A DNA stretch of 64,000 nt from positions 2,780,501 to 2,844,500 of the forward strand of contig NZ_JBBOWV010000001.1 of assembly GCF_038007305.1 (NCBI RefSeq). Direction: 5' to 3'. The translations under genes were made by a program, and so were the position numbers. Within the stretch, counting starts at the first letter, position 1, and each line of letters begins with the position of its first letter. Under the pieces are notes generated by a model. It saw nothing but the letters and a program-made list of their open reading frames with translations. It did not search any database and was not told the origin of the DNA. This document shows, piece by piece, positions 24,424-32,697 of this stretch. This DNA comes from Solibacillus sp. FSL W7-1436. Its GTDB lineage: Bacteria; Bacillota; Bacilli; Bacillales_A; Planococcaceae.

Positions 24424-26229
24424 TTAAACTGTTTGAAGCTCTGCAGTCAGTTGTTCCAATTGTGTAATTAAATCACCGATAAATGCGATTGTATCACGTA
24501 ATGGCTGTTCAGTCGTAATATCGACACCTGCCATTTGCGCAAGTTCAACAGGTGTTTTCGTTCCACCTGCTTTTAGTACTTCGATCCATTGCTCAACAGC
24601 TGCTTCGTCACCGTTTAAAATACGTTGTGAAACTTGTGTTGAAATAGTTAAACCTGCAGAGTACGTATATGGATATAGGCCCATATAATAATGCGGCTGA
24701 CGCATCCAAGTCAATTCTGCACCTTCAGTTACTTCAATTGCATCTCCCCAGAATTGCTCAAGCACTTCACGTTTTAATTCATTCAGTTTCGGTGCGTTGA
24801 CACTTCCGCCTGCATCGATAATTTCGTACACTTTACGCTGGTAAGCTGCCTCAAGTAAATGAGTTACGAAATTATGGTAGTACGTACGGCTAATGATCGT
24901 TGAGATGACCCAACGTTTAAAGCGCGCATCCGTAGAATTTTTTAATAAGTGGTTTGCCATAAGCATTTCATTCATTGTTGATGGCGCTTCAATGAAGTAA
25001 AGTGATGGTCTGGCATTGAAGATGTTTTGCGCATCATTTGCCAAATAGAAATGACCTGCATGACCAAGTTCATGGGCTAAAACAAATACTTCGTTCATTC
25101 GGCTCGTCCATGAAATCAATACATACGGATGTACACCATATGGGCTTGAACAGAATGCGCCAGTTGATTTTCCGGTATTTTGTGCAAAATCAATCCATCG
25201 CTCATCAAAAGAACGATCGATCATATTCGTATAATGCTCGCCCATAATTGATAATCCGTCTTTCATATATTGACGAGATTCTTCCACCGTAATAGTTGGC
25301 TCATATGATGGATCAAGCGATATTTTAAGATCCGCAAACGTCATTTTGTCCAGTTGATGTGTTTTTTGCAGCAATTTTGCGTAGCGACGCATATGTGGTG
25401 CAAGCTCATTCATAATTAGATCGATTTGACGGTTATACATTGAGCGGTCAACTTGCTGTGATTCTAATAAGGAATCAAAGATATTGTCGTAGCCTCGAAG
25501 GTCCGCCTCCGTTTTTTCAATCGCCAAGTGGGAATTATATGTTTTGGCAGTCGTATGCTGATAGTCACGTAGTTTTTTTGAAAAGGCTTCAAATGCAGCG
25601 CGACGTTTATTCGTGTCCGTTTCAAGCTCCCAATCGCCTTCAAACAAGTTGTAGCTAAGCGGGAATGATTCACCATCTACTTCAAAGTCGGGAAACTGCA
25701 TATCTACCAATTTTGTCGTATTGTACAGTTCGTATGGCGCATTAAATGTTGCACCGAATGCTGCCAGCGCTTTTTCCGCTTCTGGATGTAATTGATGCGG
25801 TTTTTGTACAAGCAGTTTGTTAATAAAATTAGCGTATTCCGGTTTAGCATTTTGTGCTTCTTTTAAAACAGCTTCATCCAATGCAAGTAAATCACTTTTT
25901 ACAAAAGACAGCTTTGTTGCCAGTTTTGCGGCAAATGAACCAAAGCTTGCGGCACGCATCTGATTTTCAGTGCTCGTTTGGTCAACACTGTGCGAAAGGC
26001 TCGCATAGGTACCGATCACAACCATTTTCTCTTGGATTTTTTCTGTTGCTTCAATTGCGTTAATCGCGCCTTGTACATCTGTAATCGTCCCTGCAAGTTT
26101 AGCTGCAGTTTCTTCTACAAGTATTCTTACTTCTTCAATTGCCGCTGTGTAGGCTTGTTCTGTAGCAAATAAATCTTCCAAATTCCAAGTTTCTTCAACC
26201 GGTACATCACTACGATTCAACAATGACAT
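24424..26229 (-). CDS. pepF: oligoendopeptidase F
   Basis: A 601-aa M3-family zinc metallopeptidase that cuts short peptides (about 7-17 residues) in the cytoplasm. The HExxH zinc motif is VLAHELGHAGHF near residue 387, with the downstream Glu in the FIEAPSTMNE helix. Length matches PepF (~600). The ATG at 26229 is chosen because AGGAGG lies 6 bases upstream; the open frame extends 68 codons further up with unlike AT-rich composition and no ribosome site. Confidence 0.93.
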   Translation of the reverse strand: MSLLNRSDVPVEETWNLEDLFATEQAYTAAIEEVRILVEETAAKLAGTITDVQGAINAIEATEKIQEKMVVIGTYASLSHSVDQTSTENQMRAASFGSFAAKLATKLSFVKSDLLALDEAVLKEAQNAKPEYANFINKLLVQKPHQLHPEAEKALAAFGATFNAPYELYNTTKLVDMQFPDFEVDGESFPLSYNLFEGDWELETDTNKRRAAFEAFSKKLRDYQHTTAKTYNSHLAIEKTEADLRGYDNIFDSLLESQQVDRSMYNRQIDLIMNELAPHMRRYAKLLQKTHQLDKMTFADLKISLDPSYEPTITVEESRQYMKDGLSIMGEHYTNMIDRSFDERWIDFAQNTGKSTGAFCSSPYGVHPYVLISWTSRMNEVFVLAHELGHAGHFYLANDAQNIFNARPSLYFIEAPSTMNEMLMANHLLKNSTDARFKRWVISTIISRTYYHNFVTHLLEAAYQRKVYEIIDAGGSVNAPKLNELKREVLEQFWGDAIEVTEGAELTWMRQPHYYMGLYPYTYSAGLTISTQVSQRILNGDEAAVEQWIEVLKAGGTKTPVELAQMAGVDITTEQPLRDTIAFIGDLITQLEQLTAELQTV

Positions 26230-26360
26230 AAATAGCCTCCTAATATTACGATATTCGAAATAAATAATACCATATTTCTGAAAATTTAGGAAGTAGTGAA
26301 AATTTGGTTGATAAATATTTTTAATATTATTTAGAAGACATATAGTAAAATAGAGAAACG

Positions 26361-27251
26361 ATGGAAATTGGGAAAGAGTGTGATGAAATGCAAGAAGTGA
26401 AGGATTGTAGTCTAATACTTGAAGGCGGGACATTTCGAACAGTTTTTACGGCAGGGGTTTTGGATGCCCTAATGGAAGAGCAAATAAAGATGCCCTATAT
26501 TGCGGCGATTTCAGCAGGTGCCATCAACGCGGTATCCTATATGTCAAATCAGCCTGAACGTACGATGCGTGTATTGACGACGTACCGCAATGATCCCCGC
26601 TATATGGGAATGCGGAATTTTTTAAAGGAAAAAAGCCTGTTCGGACTGGATTTTGCCTATAATATTGTACCAAATCAGCTGGATTTATTTGATTGGGATG
26701 CGTATTACAATTACCCGGGTGAGGTGGAGTTCGGGCTGACGAATGCATATACCGGAAAAGTGGAATATAAAAGTGCACATACTATGACAAAAACATGTGA
26801 TATTTTGCAGGCAACATGTGCCATTCCTATACTGTTCCCTGAAATTAAAATTGATAATGTTCCATATTATGACGGGGGGCTATCCGATTCGATTCCGATT
26901 AAACGAGCAATCGAGAAAGGATATAACAAACATCTGCTCATTTTGACGAGGGAACCAGGGTATATAAAAAGTGCCTCAAAAACGAATCAGTGGGCAACGA
27001 AGCTTTTTCAGAAACGCTATCCAAGACTTGCGGCAGCAATGAGACATCGTGCGGATATGTATAATGAAACAATGCAATATATTGCTCAAAAGGAGACGGA
27101 TCAGGAAGCGTTTATTTTTAAACCGGACCGTCCGATCAGAAGTTTTGAAAGCAAAGTCGATCAAATGAAAGCCAATTATGAGGTCGGCTATGAACAGGCA
27201 CAAAAACAAATGTCTGAGTTGAAGGCGTTTTTAGGAATCTCGATTGACTAG
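26361..27251 (+). CDS. patatin-like phospholipase
   Basis: A 296-aa patatin-family protein (YjjU/RssA-like bacterial group). The oxyanion-loop LILEGGTFRTVFTAGVLDAL is at 18-37, the nucleophile elbow at AAISAGAIN (Ser51), and the dyad aspartate in YYDGGLSDS (Asp171). The canonical elbow G-x-S-x-G reads A-I-S-A-G here, with Ala replacing the first Gly, which may still permit the tight turn. The start may be ATG 26361 or 26388; neither has a strong ribosome site. Expected to act as a cytoplasmic esterase; substrate unknown. Confidence 0.8.
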   Translation: MEIGKECDEMQEVKDCSLILEGGTFRTVFTAGVLDALMEEQIKMPYIAAISAGAINAVSYMSNQPERTMRVLTTYRNDPRYMGMRNFLKEKSLFGLDFAYNIVPNQLDLFDWDAYYNYPGEVEFGLTNAYTGKVEYKSAHTMTKTCDILQATCAIPILFPEIKIDNVPYYDGGLSDSIPIKRAIEKGYNKHLLILTREPGYIKSASKTNQWATKLFQKRYPRLAAAMRHRADMYNETMQYIAQKETDQEAFIFKPDRPIRSFESKVDQMKANYEVGYEQAQKQMSELKAFLGISID

Positions 27252-27312
27252 AAAAAAAGAGAATAACGGAGAAATATTAATACGATAAACCGTAAATGTT
27301 AGATACGGAAAC

Positions 27313-27342
27313 TTGCAAGTGCTATAGGGAATATATTAGAAT
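27313..27342 (+). promoter_or_regulatory. promoter upstream of the CPA2 antiporter
   Basis: TTGCAA (27313-27318) and TAGAAT (27337-27342) are 18 bases apart. It lies upstream of the terminator at 27376-27424, so transcripts from it must pass that terminator to reach the gene. Confidence 0.5.
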
Positions 27343-27375
27343 AGAGTCGTAAGCAACTAATTAAATAATAAGTGC

Positions 27376-27424
27376 AAGACAAGGTGGAGCCATAGTCAAC
27401 TATGGCCCTGCCTTGTCTTTTTTT
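27376..27424 (+). terminator. strong terminator in the leader of the CPA2 antiporter
   Basis: AAGACAAGG (27376-27384) pairs with CCTTGTCTT (27411-27419) and GCCATAGT (27389-27396) with ACTATGGC (27399-27406), followed by a T tract to 27424. It is 125 bases past the patatin stop and only 20 bases before the antiporter start. It could end the patatin transcript or act as an attenuator. Confidence 0.85.
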
Positions 27425-27443
27425 GCATTGAAAGGGGACATCT

Positions 27444-28583
27444 ATGTTTATTTTACAAATTGTCATAGTGTTATTAGCTACAAAACTCGCAGGGAATTTT
27501 GCTGCAAGAATCGGGCAACCATCTGTGTTGGGAAAAATAATTGTAGGGATTATTCTTGGCCCTGCACTGCTTGGCTGGATTCATGATACTGAACTTTTAA
27601 CTGTATTCAGTCAAATAGGTGTTTTACTGTTAATGTTTTTAGCGGGTCTTGAAACTGACCTGCAGGAAATGAACAGAAACAAAAAAGCGGCAATCTATGT
27701 TGCCTTAGGTGGTATTCTCCTGCCGATTATTTTAGGTTATGCAGGGTCGCAATATTACGGATTGTCTGTAGGAGAATCCGTTTTTATTGGATTATTACTT
27801 TCCGCTACATCTGTCAGTATTTCCGTACAGGCATTAAGGGAGCTTGGCTGGCTGAATAGTAAAGAGGGGTCAACATTACTTGGAGCTGCAGTATTGGATG
27901 ATATTGTAGTTGTAATTTTAATCGCTATTGCAATGAGTTTCTTTGCCGGCTCCGATACGAATATCGGTTTATTAATCGGTAAGAAAGTATTATTCTTCGC
28001 TATACTGATTGTACTTGCAAAATGGTTTATCCCACACTTTATAAAGTTATTCAAGAAATTCAGAGTTACTGAATCAATATTGAGTGCTGGCTTAATTATT
28101 TGTTTCGGTTTGTCCTATTTTGCGGAATTTTTAGGTATCGCAGGTATTATCGGTGCTTTTTTTGCGGGCATTGCGATAGCACAAACCGAATATAAAGATG
28201 AAATCGAACATAAGGTTGAGCCGATTGCCTACGGGATTTTTGTTCCGTTCTTCTTTGTCAGTATCGGATTAGCCGTTTCATTCGATGGAATTGGAAATCA
28301 AATCGGGTTTATTATCGTATTTTCAATCATTGCGGTTGTCTCCAAGTTTATTGGTTCAGGCTTAGGTGCGAAATTAGCCGGATTTAATACGAAATCATCG
28401 ATGGGCATCGGTGCCGGGATGGTTTCACGAGGCGAGGTTGCACTGATATTAGCTGCAATGGGACTTGAAGGAGGACTTCTTCCGGGAAATTATTATACAT
28501 CGATCATTATCGTAATTATCGTAACAACAATCGTGACACCGCCTCTGTTAAAAGCAATTTTCGGTAAGAGAATAGTCGTTTAA
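27444..28583 (+). CDS. CPA2-family cation:proton antiporter
   Basis: A 379-aa integral membrane protein of the CPA2 (KefB/GerN/KhtU-like) exchanger family with about 12 hydrophobic helices. Family motifs include GQPSVLGKIIVGIILGPALLGW, LLLMFLAGLETDLQE and the conserved LGAAVLDDIVVVILIA (Asp-Asp ion-binding helix). It has only the membrane domain; no TrkA-N/TrkA-C regulatory domain follows, as in GerN-like members. AAAGGGG precedes the ATG. Ion specificity (K+ or Na+) is not readable. Expression may be controlled by the terminator just upstream. Confidence 0.87.
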   Translation: MFILQIVIVLLATKLAGNFAARIGQPSVLGKIIVGIILGPALLGWIHDTELLTVFSQIGVLLLMFLAGLETDLQEMNRNKKAAIYVALGGILLPIILGYAGSQYYGLSVGESVFIGLLLSATSVSISVQALRELGWLNSKEGSTLLGAAVLDDIVVVILIAIAMSFFAGSDTNIGLLIGKKVLFFAILIVLAKWFIPHFIKLFKKFRVTESILSAGLIICFGLSYFAEFLGIAGIIGAFFAGIAIAQTEYKDEIEHKVEPIAYGIFVPFFFVSIGLAVSFDGIGNQIGFIIVFSIIAVVSKFIGSGLGAKLAGFNTKSSMGIGAGMVSRGEVALILAAMGLEGGLLPGNYYTSIIIVIIVTTIVTPPLLKAIFGKRIVV

Positions 28584-28602
28584 ATATAATGATTTAGATT
28601 AG

Positions 28603-28636
28603 AAAAGATAGGCACATTTTCATGAGCCTATCTTTT
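28603..28636. terminator. bidirectional terminator antiporter / DUF2812
   Basis: AAAAGATAGGC (28603-28613) pairs with GCCTATCTTTT (28626-28636) between convergent genes. Confidence 0.9.
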
Positions 28637-28637
28637 C

Positions 28638-29351
28638 TTACGCTTTTTTTGCTTTAATCCGGTGGTATAGAGATGTAAACACAGTAATGAAAGTTACAAA
28701 GACGGTTGCACCAATAACAGCAGAGGCTAAGATTTGCAAAGATTTTATGCCGGATTCCATTACAGCAAAAAACGCGACAACAACTGCAATAACAGGCAGC
28801 AGCTTAGTAAGTAGAACAAGCCCCTTTTTATTTTCGGCCTTCCATTGGTTTCCATATGAAGTCAGTGCAGTCCATAATAATGGAATTGTAAGTACAGTCA
28901 GTAAAAGGGCTAAACAAAAGAAAAGTGTGTGTATGTTACCAGTTGATTTTAGTGAAATCACCCAAGTAATGATTGTAGCTGGAACAAGTGTCATCATTGT
29001 AATATTCAGTGGCTTCGTTTGGTTTTTATATTTTTCAATTGTTGTATCAAGGTCCGTATAAATTGGCTTCGTATGTGGTGCGGCACGGAACAGATGAATA
29101 TCGACTGAGGAATCCACAAGTGACCAGCCGGCATCCTGAAAAAGCTCAAAGTATTCTTCTGCATCATTTTCCAGTGTACGATAATCAATACTGTATATAT
29201 AATCGGCACTTTCACCTTGCTCGAGCGTATAGCCTAAAAATGAAAATTTGGTGACGTGCCAGCCTTCAGAAGATAATTTACGCAGTTTCTCCATATCTTT
29301 CTGTTCTGAAAAGGCTAATCCGCCAGAAATCATATACTTCGTTTTCCTCAT
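28638..29351 (-). CDS. DUF2812 membrane protein
   Basis: A 237-aa protein. An N-terminal DUF2812 domain (about 1-85: FSEQKDMEKLRKLSSEGWHV and DYIYSIDYRT) is followed by four hydrophobic helices (about 110-228). DUF2812 proteins are routinely encoded beside a PadR regulator, as here: it overlaps the upstream padR gene by four bases. Role unknown; in other Bacillales the pair is tied to envelope stress or drug response, which is only suggestive here. Confidence 0.8.
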   Translation of the reverse strand: MRKTKYMISGGLAFSEQKDMEKLRKLSSEGWHVTKFSFLGYTLEQGESADYIYSIDYRTLENDAEEYFELFQDAGWSLVDSSVDIHLFRAAPHTKPIYTDLDTTIEKYKNQTKPLNITMMTLVPATIITWVISLKSTGNIHTLFFCLALLLTVLTIPLLWTALTSYGNQWKAENKKGLVLLTKLLPVIAVVVAFFAVMESGIKSLQILASAVIGATVFVTFITVFTSLYHRIKAKKA

Positions 29352-29662
29352 GCTTCTTCCTCCAGTCCTTTTTCGGCTAACTGAATCATCAGCTTTCGAA
29401 TTTTTAAATCTTCTGCCAAAATACTCCTGCCTTTTTGTGTCAGTAAGTAAACTTTACGCCTTGAATCCGAATCGTCGTATAAATAAATCCATTCGTTTTG
29501 TAAAAGCTTTTTTATAATCGTATACATGGAAGCCGGACCAATTGAAATAATGCCGTTTGATGTTTCTTCAATTAAATTCATAATGGCGTATCCGTGTTGA
29601 GGTGTTGTTAATGCTGCCATAATATGGAACATGGAATCGGTCAATTGATCAGCGTTTTTCAC
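29348..29662 (-). CDS. PadR-family transcriptional regulator
   Basis: A 104-aa PadR-type winged-HTH protein of the short (PF03551) class. The N-terminal LTDSMFHIMAALTTPQHGYAI and wing GPASMYTIIKKLLQNEWIYLYDDSDSRRKVY are typical. It probably represses its own operon with the DUF2812 gene; an AT-rich dyad (29679-29727) spans the promoter region. Confidence 0.88.
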   Translation of the reverse strand: MKNADQLTDSMFHIMAALTTPQHGYAIMNLIEETSNGIISIGPASMYTIIKKLLQNEWIYLYDDSDSRRKVYLLTQKGRSILAEDLKIRKLMIQLAEKGLEEEA

Positions 29663-29678
29663 TATGTCACCTCCTATG

Positions 29679-29727
29679 TATCATAAAATAATATATATAT
29701 CTAAAAACAATATATCACTTTATGATA
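29679..29727. promoter_or_regulatory. candidate PadR operator
   Basis: TATCATAAA (29679-29687) and TTTATGATA (29719-29727) form a perfect 9-bp inverted repeat 31 bases apart, with ATATAT runs between, just upstream of the padR start. Confidence 0.55.
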
Positions 29728-29784
29728 TATATGTAAACAGAATTATCGAATAATTTTACCGTGGTTATACTACGCGAAAAAAAA

Positions 29785-29817
29785 TCCGCCTGCTCTTTAT
29801 AAAACCGAGCAGGCGGA
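29785..29817 (-). terminator. terminator of the nhaC-like gene
   Basis: TCCGCCTGCTC pairs with GAGCAGGCGGA over 11 bp, followed on the minus strand by eight T. Confidence 0.92.
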
Positions 29818-29822
29818 CATTT

Positions 29823-31205
29823 TTAATTATTGTGGATTTTCGTAATCGTAATATTCAACCAGCCAAATAAAATTGTGATGACCGGACTTAACAGACAAAA
29901 GAAAGCGAATGGTAAATAGTCAATGACAGGCACATTCAATGTCGAAGCAATGAACAGACCGCACACACTCCAAGGTACGAGCGGGTTAATGACAGTACCA
30001 GCATCCTCGATCGTACGGGCCAAATTTTTCGGATGTAGCTGCAGTGCTTTGAATTTTTCTTTAAACGCTTCACCTGTTAATAACAGCGATAAATACTGTT
30101 CACCGATTGTTACGTTAATACCGATTGCGGTAAACGCAGTTCCTGTAATAACCGAACCGACCGATTTCAACTGGTTTTGGAGGGCCTGTAATAATGTTTG
30201 GATAATGCCAAGTGTAAAGAGCAATCCACCCATAGACAGGGAAAGTACAATTAAAATAATCGTAAACAGCATACTGTTCATTCCGCCACGTGACAGTAAT
30301 GAATCGATTGCTTCGACTCCTGTCTCCATTGAATAACCGTTATACAAAATTCCAAACAGTTCGTTCAGTGGAATCGAACTGTGGAAATATGATAGCACGA
30401 TGCCGGAAATCGCACTGATTGCCAGTGTAGCAAGACTCGGCAATTTAAAAATCGTGCAGACAATCAGAACGAGAAGCGGAACAACCGCATACCAATGAAT
30501 TAAATTTGTTGTCAGCAATGTTTCTTTAAAGCTTGTAAGAAGTTCCGTGTCCATATTCTGGCTGCTTGGAGAAATCCATGCATAGACAATGAGCGAAATA
30601 ATAAATGCGGGTATTGTCGTGTACATCATATTTTTAATATGAGTAAACAAGTCGACGCCGGCAACACTCGCAGCCAAGTTTGTCGTATCGGACAATGGGG
30701 ACATTTTATCTCCGAAAAATGCTCCGGAAACAATTGCACCTGCTGTAATCGCAAGTGAAGCATCTATAGAACTCGAAACCCCCAGCATCGCTACACCGAT
30801 TGTTGCAACGGTAGTGAGCGAACTGCCGATCGCTGTACCGATAATGCTTGTAATAATGAAGACAACCGCATAAAAAAAGCTTGCAGATATAATGGAAAGA
30901 CCTATATACAGTAATGTAGGAATTGTACCGCTTATTAACCAGCTGCTAATTAATACACCGATTAGCAGAAAAATATAAACAGCACCGATACTTGCTGAAA
31001 CAGAAGCGATCATACTCTGTTCCATGATGCGGTAAGGTACTTTTCGCAGTACACCATACATGAATAGAACAATAATGGCTATAAAAATCGGAATATGCGG
31101 TACACTGCCGAGTTTCATAATGCTGTAAGAAATGAGTGCAATAATAAATAAAGTTAAAATGAGAGCCTCAATAAAATGTGGTTTTACATGTTGTTTTGCA
31201 TTCAT
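29823..31205 (-). CDS. nhaC: NhaC-family Na+/H+ antiporter
   Basis: A 460-aa polytopic membrane protein of the NhaC family, exchanging Na+ (or malate-lactate in the MleN branch) against protons. The conserved core GAIVSGAFFGDKMSPLSDTTNLA near residue 155 and about 11-12 hydrophobic helices are seen; length is standard. Monocistronic with a strong terminator. Which NhaC subgroup (antiporter or MleN-type) cannot be decided. Confidence 0.87.
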   Translation of the reverse strand: MNAKQHVKPHFIEALILTLFIIALISYSIMKLGSVPHIPIFIAIIVLFMYGVLRKVPYRIMEQSMIASVSASIGAVYIFLLIGVLISSWLISGTIPTLLYIGLSIISASFFYAVVFIITSIIGTAIGSSLTTVATIGVAMLGVSSSIDASLAITAGAIVSGAFFGDKMSPLSDTTNLAASVAGVDLFTHIKNMMYTTIPAFIISLIVYAWISPSSQNMDTELLTSFKETLLTTNLIHWYAVVPLLVLIVCTIFKLPSLATLAISAISGIVLSYFHSSIPLNELFGILYNGYSMETGVEAIDSLLSRGGMNSMLFTIILIVLSLSMGGLLFTLGIIQTLLQALQNQLKSVGSVITGTAFTAIGINVTIGEQYLSLLLTGEAFKEKFKALQLHPKNLARTIEDAGTVINPLVPWSVCGLFIASTLNVPVIDYLPFAFFCLLSPVITILFGWLNITITKIHNN

Positions 31206-31298
31206 GATGACTAGACCTCGCTATATAGTTTCGCGCTTCAACGCGTTGAAGTACAAAAGTAAGTGTAGCATTTTATTGAGAAAAAGGGAAGGGGGTAA

Positions 31299-31337
31299 AA
31301 TAAAAGGGACATACCGGAATGTCCGGAATATCCCTTT
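31299..31337 (-). terminator. terminator of the purC-like gene
   Basis: AAAGGGA-AT-CCGGA pairs with TCCGG-AT-TCCCTTT around ATG, with TTTTATTTT following on the minus strand. Confidence 0.75.
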
Positions 31338-31360
31338 AGTGCTTGAAAGGCAATATGAAA

Positions 31361-32047
31361 TTATTCAGCAAGCATAATCTTTTCTAATTGTAATGGTTCG
31401 ATATATGTATCGCCTTGATATGCACGCATATTACCGCCTGAGATTTCATCAATCAGTAAAATTTCGCCCGTTTTTGCATCACGGCCAAATTCCAGTTTAA
31501 TATCATAAAGCGTTAATCCTTTTTTCTCTAATTCAGCTGCAACAAACTTTGAAATTTCGATTGTGCGCTGTTTTAAAATTGCATATTCTTCATGAGTTAA
31601 AATACCAAGCATTGCAAGAGCATCTTCTGAAATAGGAGGATCTAGGCGTTCATCATCCTTAATCGTCACTTCTACGAATGAATCCAAATTCTGACCTTCT
31701 GTTGCATATGCACCGTAGCGTCTTAAAAAAGAACCGACTGCTTTAAAACGGCAAATAACTTCCAAACCTTTACCGAAAACAGTGGCCGGTTTAACCGTCA
31801 TTGTCGCTTCATCAAAATTTGCCTCAACATAATGTGTCGGTACATTTAATTCGTTTAATTTAGAGTAAAAGAAAGAAGTTAGTTTTAATCCGGCAAGGCC
31901 AGCACCATCAATTGTTAAACCGACTGTATTTGCACCGGGATCAAAAACACCGTTTTCTCCCGTTACATCATCTTTGAATTTCAGTAGATATAGTTCGTTT
32001 TCAAGTTTAAATACATCTTTTGTTTTACCTGTATACACTAATTCCAT
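31361..32047 (-). CDS. purC: PurC-like SAICAR synthetase, outside a pur operon
   Basis: A 228-aa SAICAR synthetase-fold protein; PurC joins aspartate to CAIR in purine synthesis. Conserved patches: YTGKTKDVFKL, ERLDPPIS-like ligand region, LYDIKLEFGRD and LIDEISGGNMR. It differs from classic Bacillus PurC (which sits inside the pur operon) near the N-terminus: FDPGANTVGLTIDGAGLAGL. The ATG at 32047 follows GGAGG by 8 bases. The gene is alone, between nhaC and usp. It may be the sole PurC, a paralogue, or a relative with changed substrate. Confidence 0.8.
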   Translation of the reverse strand: MELVYTGKTKDVFKLENELYLLKFKDDVTGENGVFDPGANTVGLTIDGAGLAGLKLTSFFYSKLNELNVPTHYVEANFDEATMTVKPATVFGKGLEVICRFKAVGSFLRRYGAYATEGQNLDSFVEVTIKDDERLDPPISEDALAMLGILTHEEYAILKQRTIEISKFVAAELEKKGLTLYDIKLEFGRDAKTGEILLIDEISGGNMRAYQGDTYIEPLQLEKIMLAE

Positions 32048-32166
32048 GAGAGATACCTCCAAAAGTAATTTCAAATTTATTATAACACGAATGATTTTAT
32101 AAGAATAACATAAAAACGTTCGTATTTTAAAGAAAGACGTCTAACCTTTGATAGAGTATACCCTTT

Positions 32167-32186
32167 GTTACCAGTATAATGGTAAC
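32167..32186. promoter_or_regulatory. inverted repeat over the usp promoter
   Basis: GTTACCA and TGGTAAC form a perfect 7-6-7 dyad immediately upstream of a TATACT -10 hexamer (32193-32198). It covers the place of the -35 element, so a repressor or activator site is likely. Confidence 0.5.
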
Positions 32187-32222
32187 ATTTGTTATACTAA
32201 TCTTAGACAAGGAGTGATTTAG

Positions 32223-32645
32223 ATGCTAAAAACATATAATAATATTGTTGTAGCAATAGACTTTTCGGAAAAAGCAAAAATTGCATTTGAGCGCGGTATG
32301 AACGTTGCTCGATTGACGGATGCGACATTGAATTTAGTGAGTGTAATCGATACACATTCATTTGGCTCTGTGGAAGCATATGATTTGAAGTATGCAAAGG
32401 CTCTGAAGGAAAAAACTCTTGATCAGTTAAAGGAATACAAAGTAATTGCGGAACAGGCCGGCGTTAAAAAAGTACAAGTAGTGGTTGAAGAAGGCTCGCC
32501 AAAAGCGGTATTGACAAGTTTGACAGATGCCGATTTGATTATTATCGGAGCTACCGGCTTAAACCGTGCCGAACGTTTCTTATTAGGATCAGTTTCGGAA
32601 AATGTAGTACGCAGCGCCAATTGCGATGTACTCGTAGTACGTTAA
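32223..32645 (+). CDS. universal stress protein UspA family
   Basis: A 140-aa UspA-domain protein. The ATP-binding G-2x-G-9x-G(S/T) signature appears as GATGLNRAERFLLGSVSENV at the C-terminus, and VAIDFSEKAKIAFE at the N-terminus. Cytoplasmic stress-related nucleotide-binding protein; exact role unknown. AAGGAGTGAT precedes the ATG. Its promoter carries the dyad at 32167-32186. Confidence 0.9.
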   Translation: MLKTYNNIVVAIDFSEKAKIAFERGMNVARLTDATLNLVSVIDTHSFGSVEAYDLKYAKALKEKTLDQLKEYKVIAEQAGVKKVQVVVEEGSPKAVLTSLTDADLIIIGATGLNRAERFLLGSVSENVVRSANCDVLVVR

Positions 32646-32651
32646 TAAAGT

Positions 32652-32694
32652 AAACCCGCAATTCTCCTTATTGGAAGGGAATTGCGGGTTTTGT
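32652..32694. terminator. bidirectional terminator usp / gdhA
   Basis: AAACCCGCAATTC pairs with GAATTGCGGGTTT (32679-32691), followed by TTG. Confidence 0.88.
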
Positions 32695-32697
32695 TAA

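Noticed and set aside
27376-27424. T-box riboswitch (sequence AAGGTGGAGCC before a terminator)
   Set aside because: The T-box AGGGTGGNACCGCG core and specifier stem are missing, and the gene is an antiporter.
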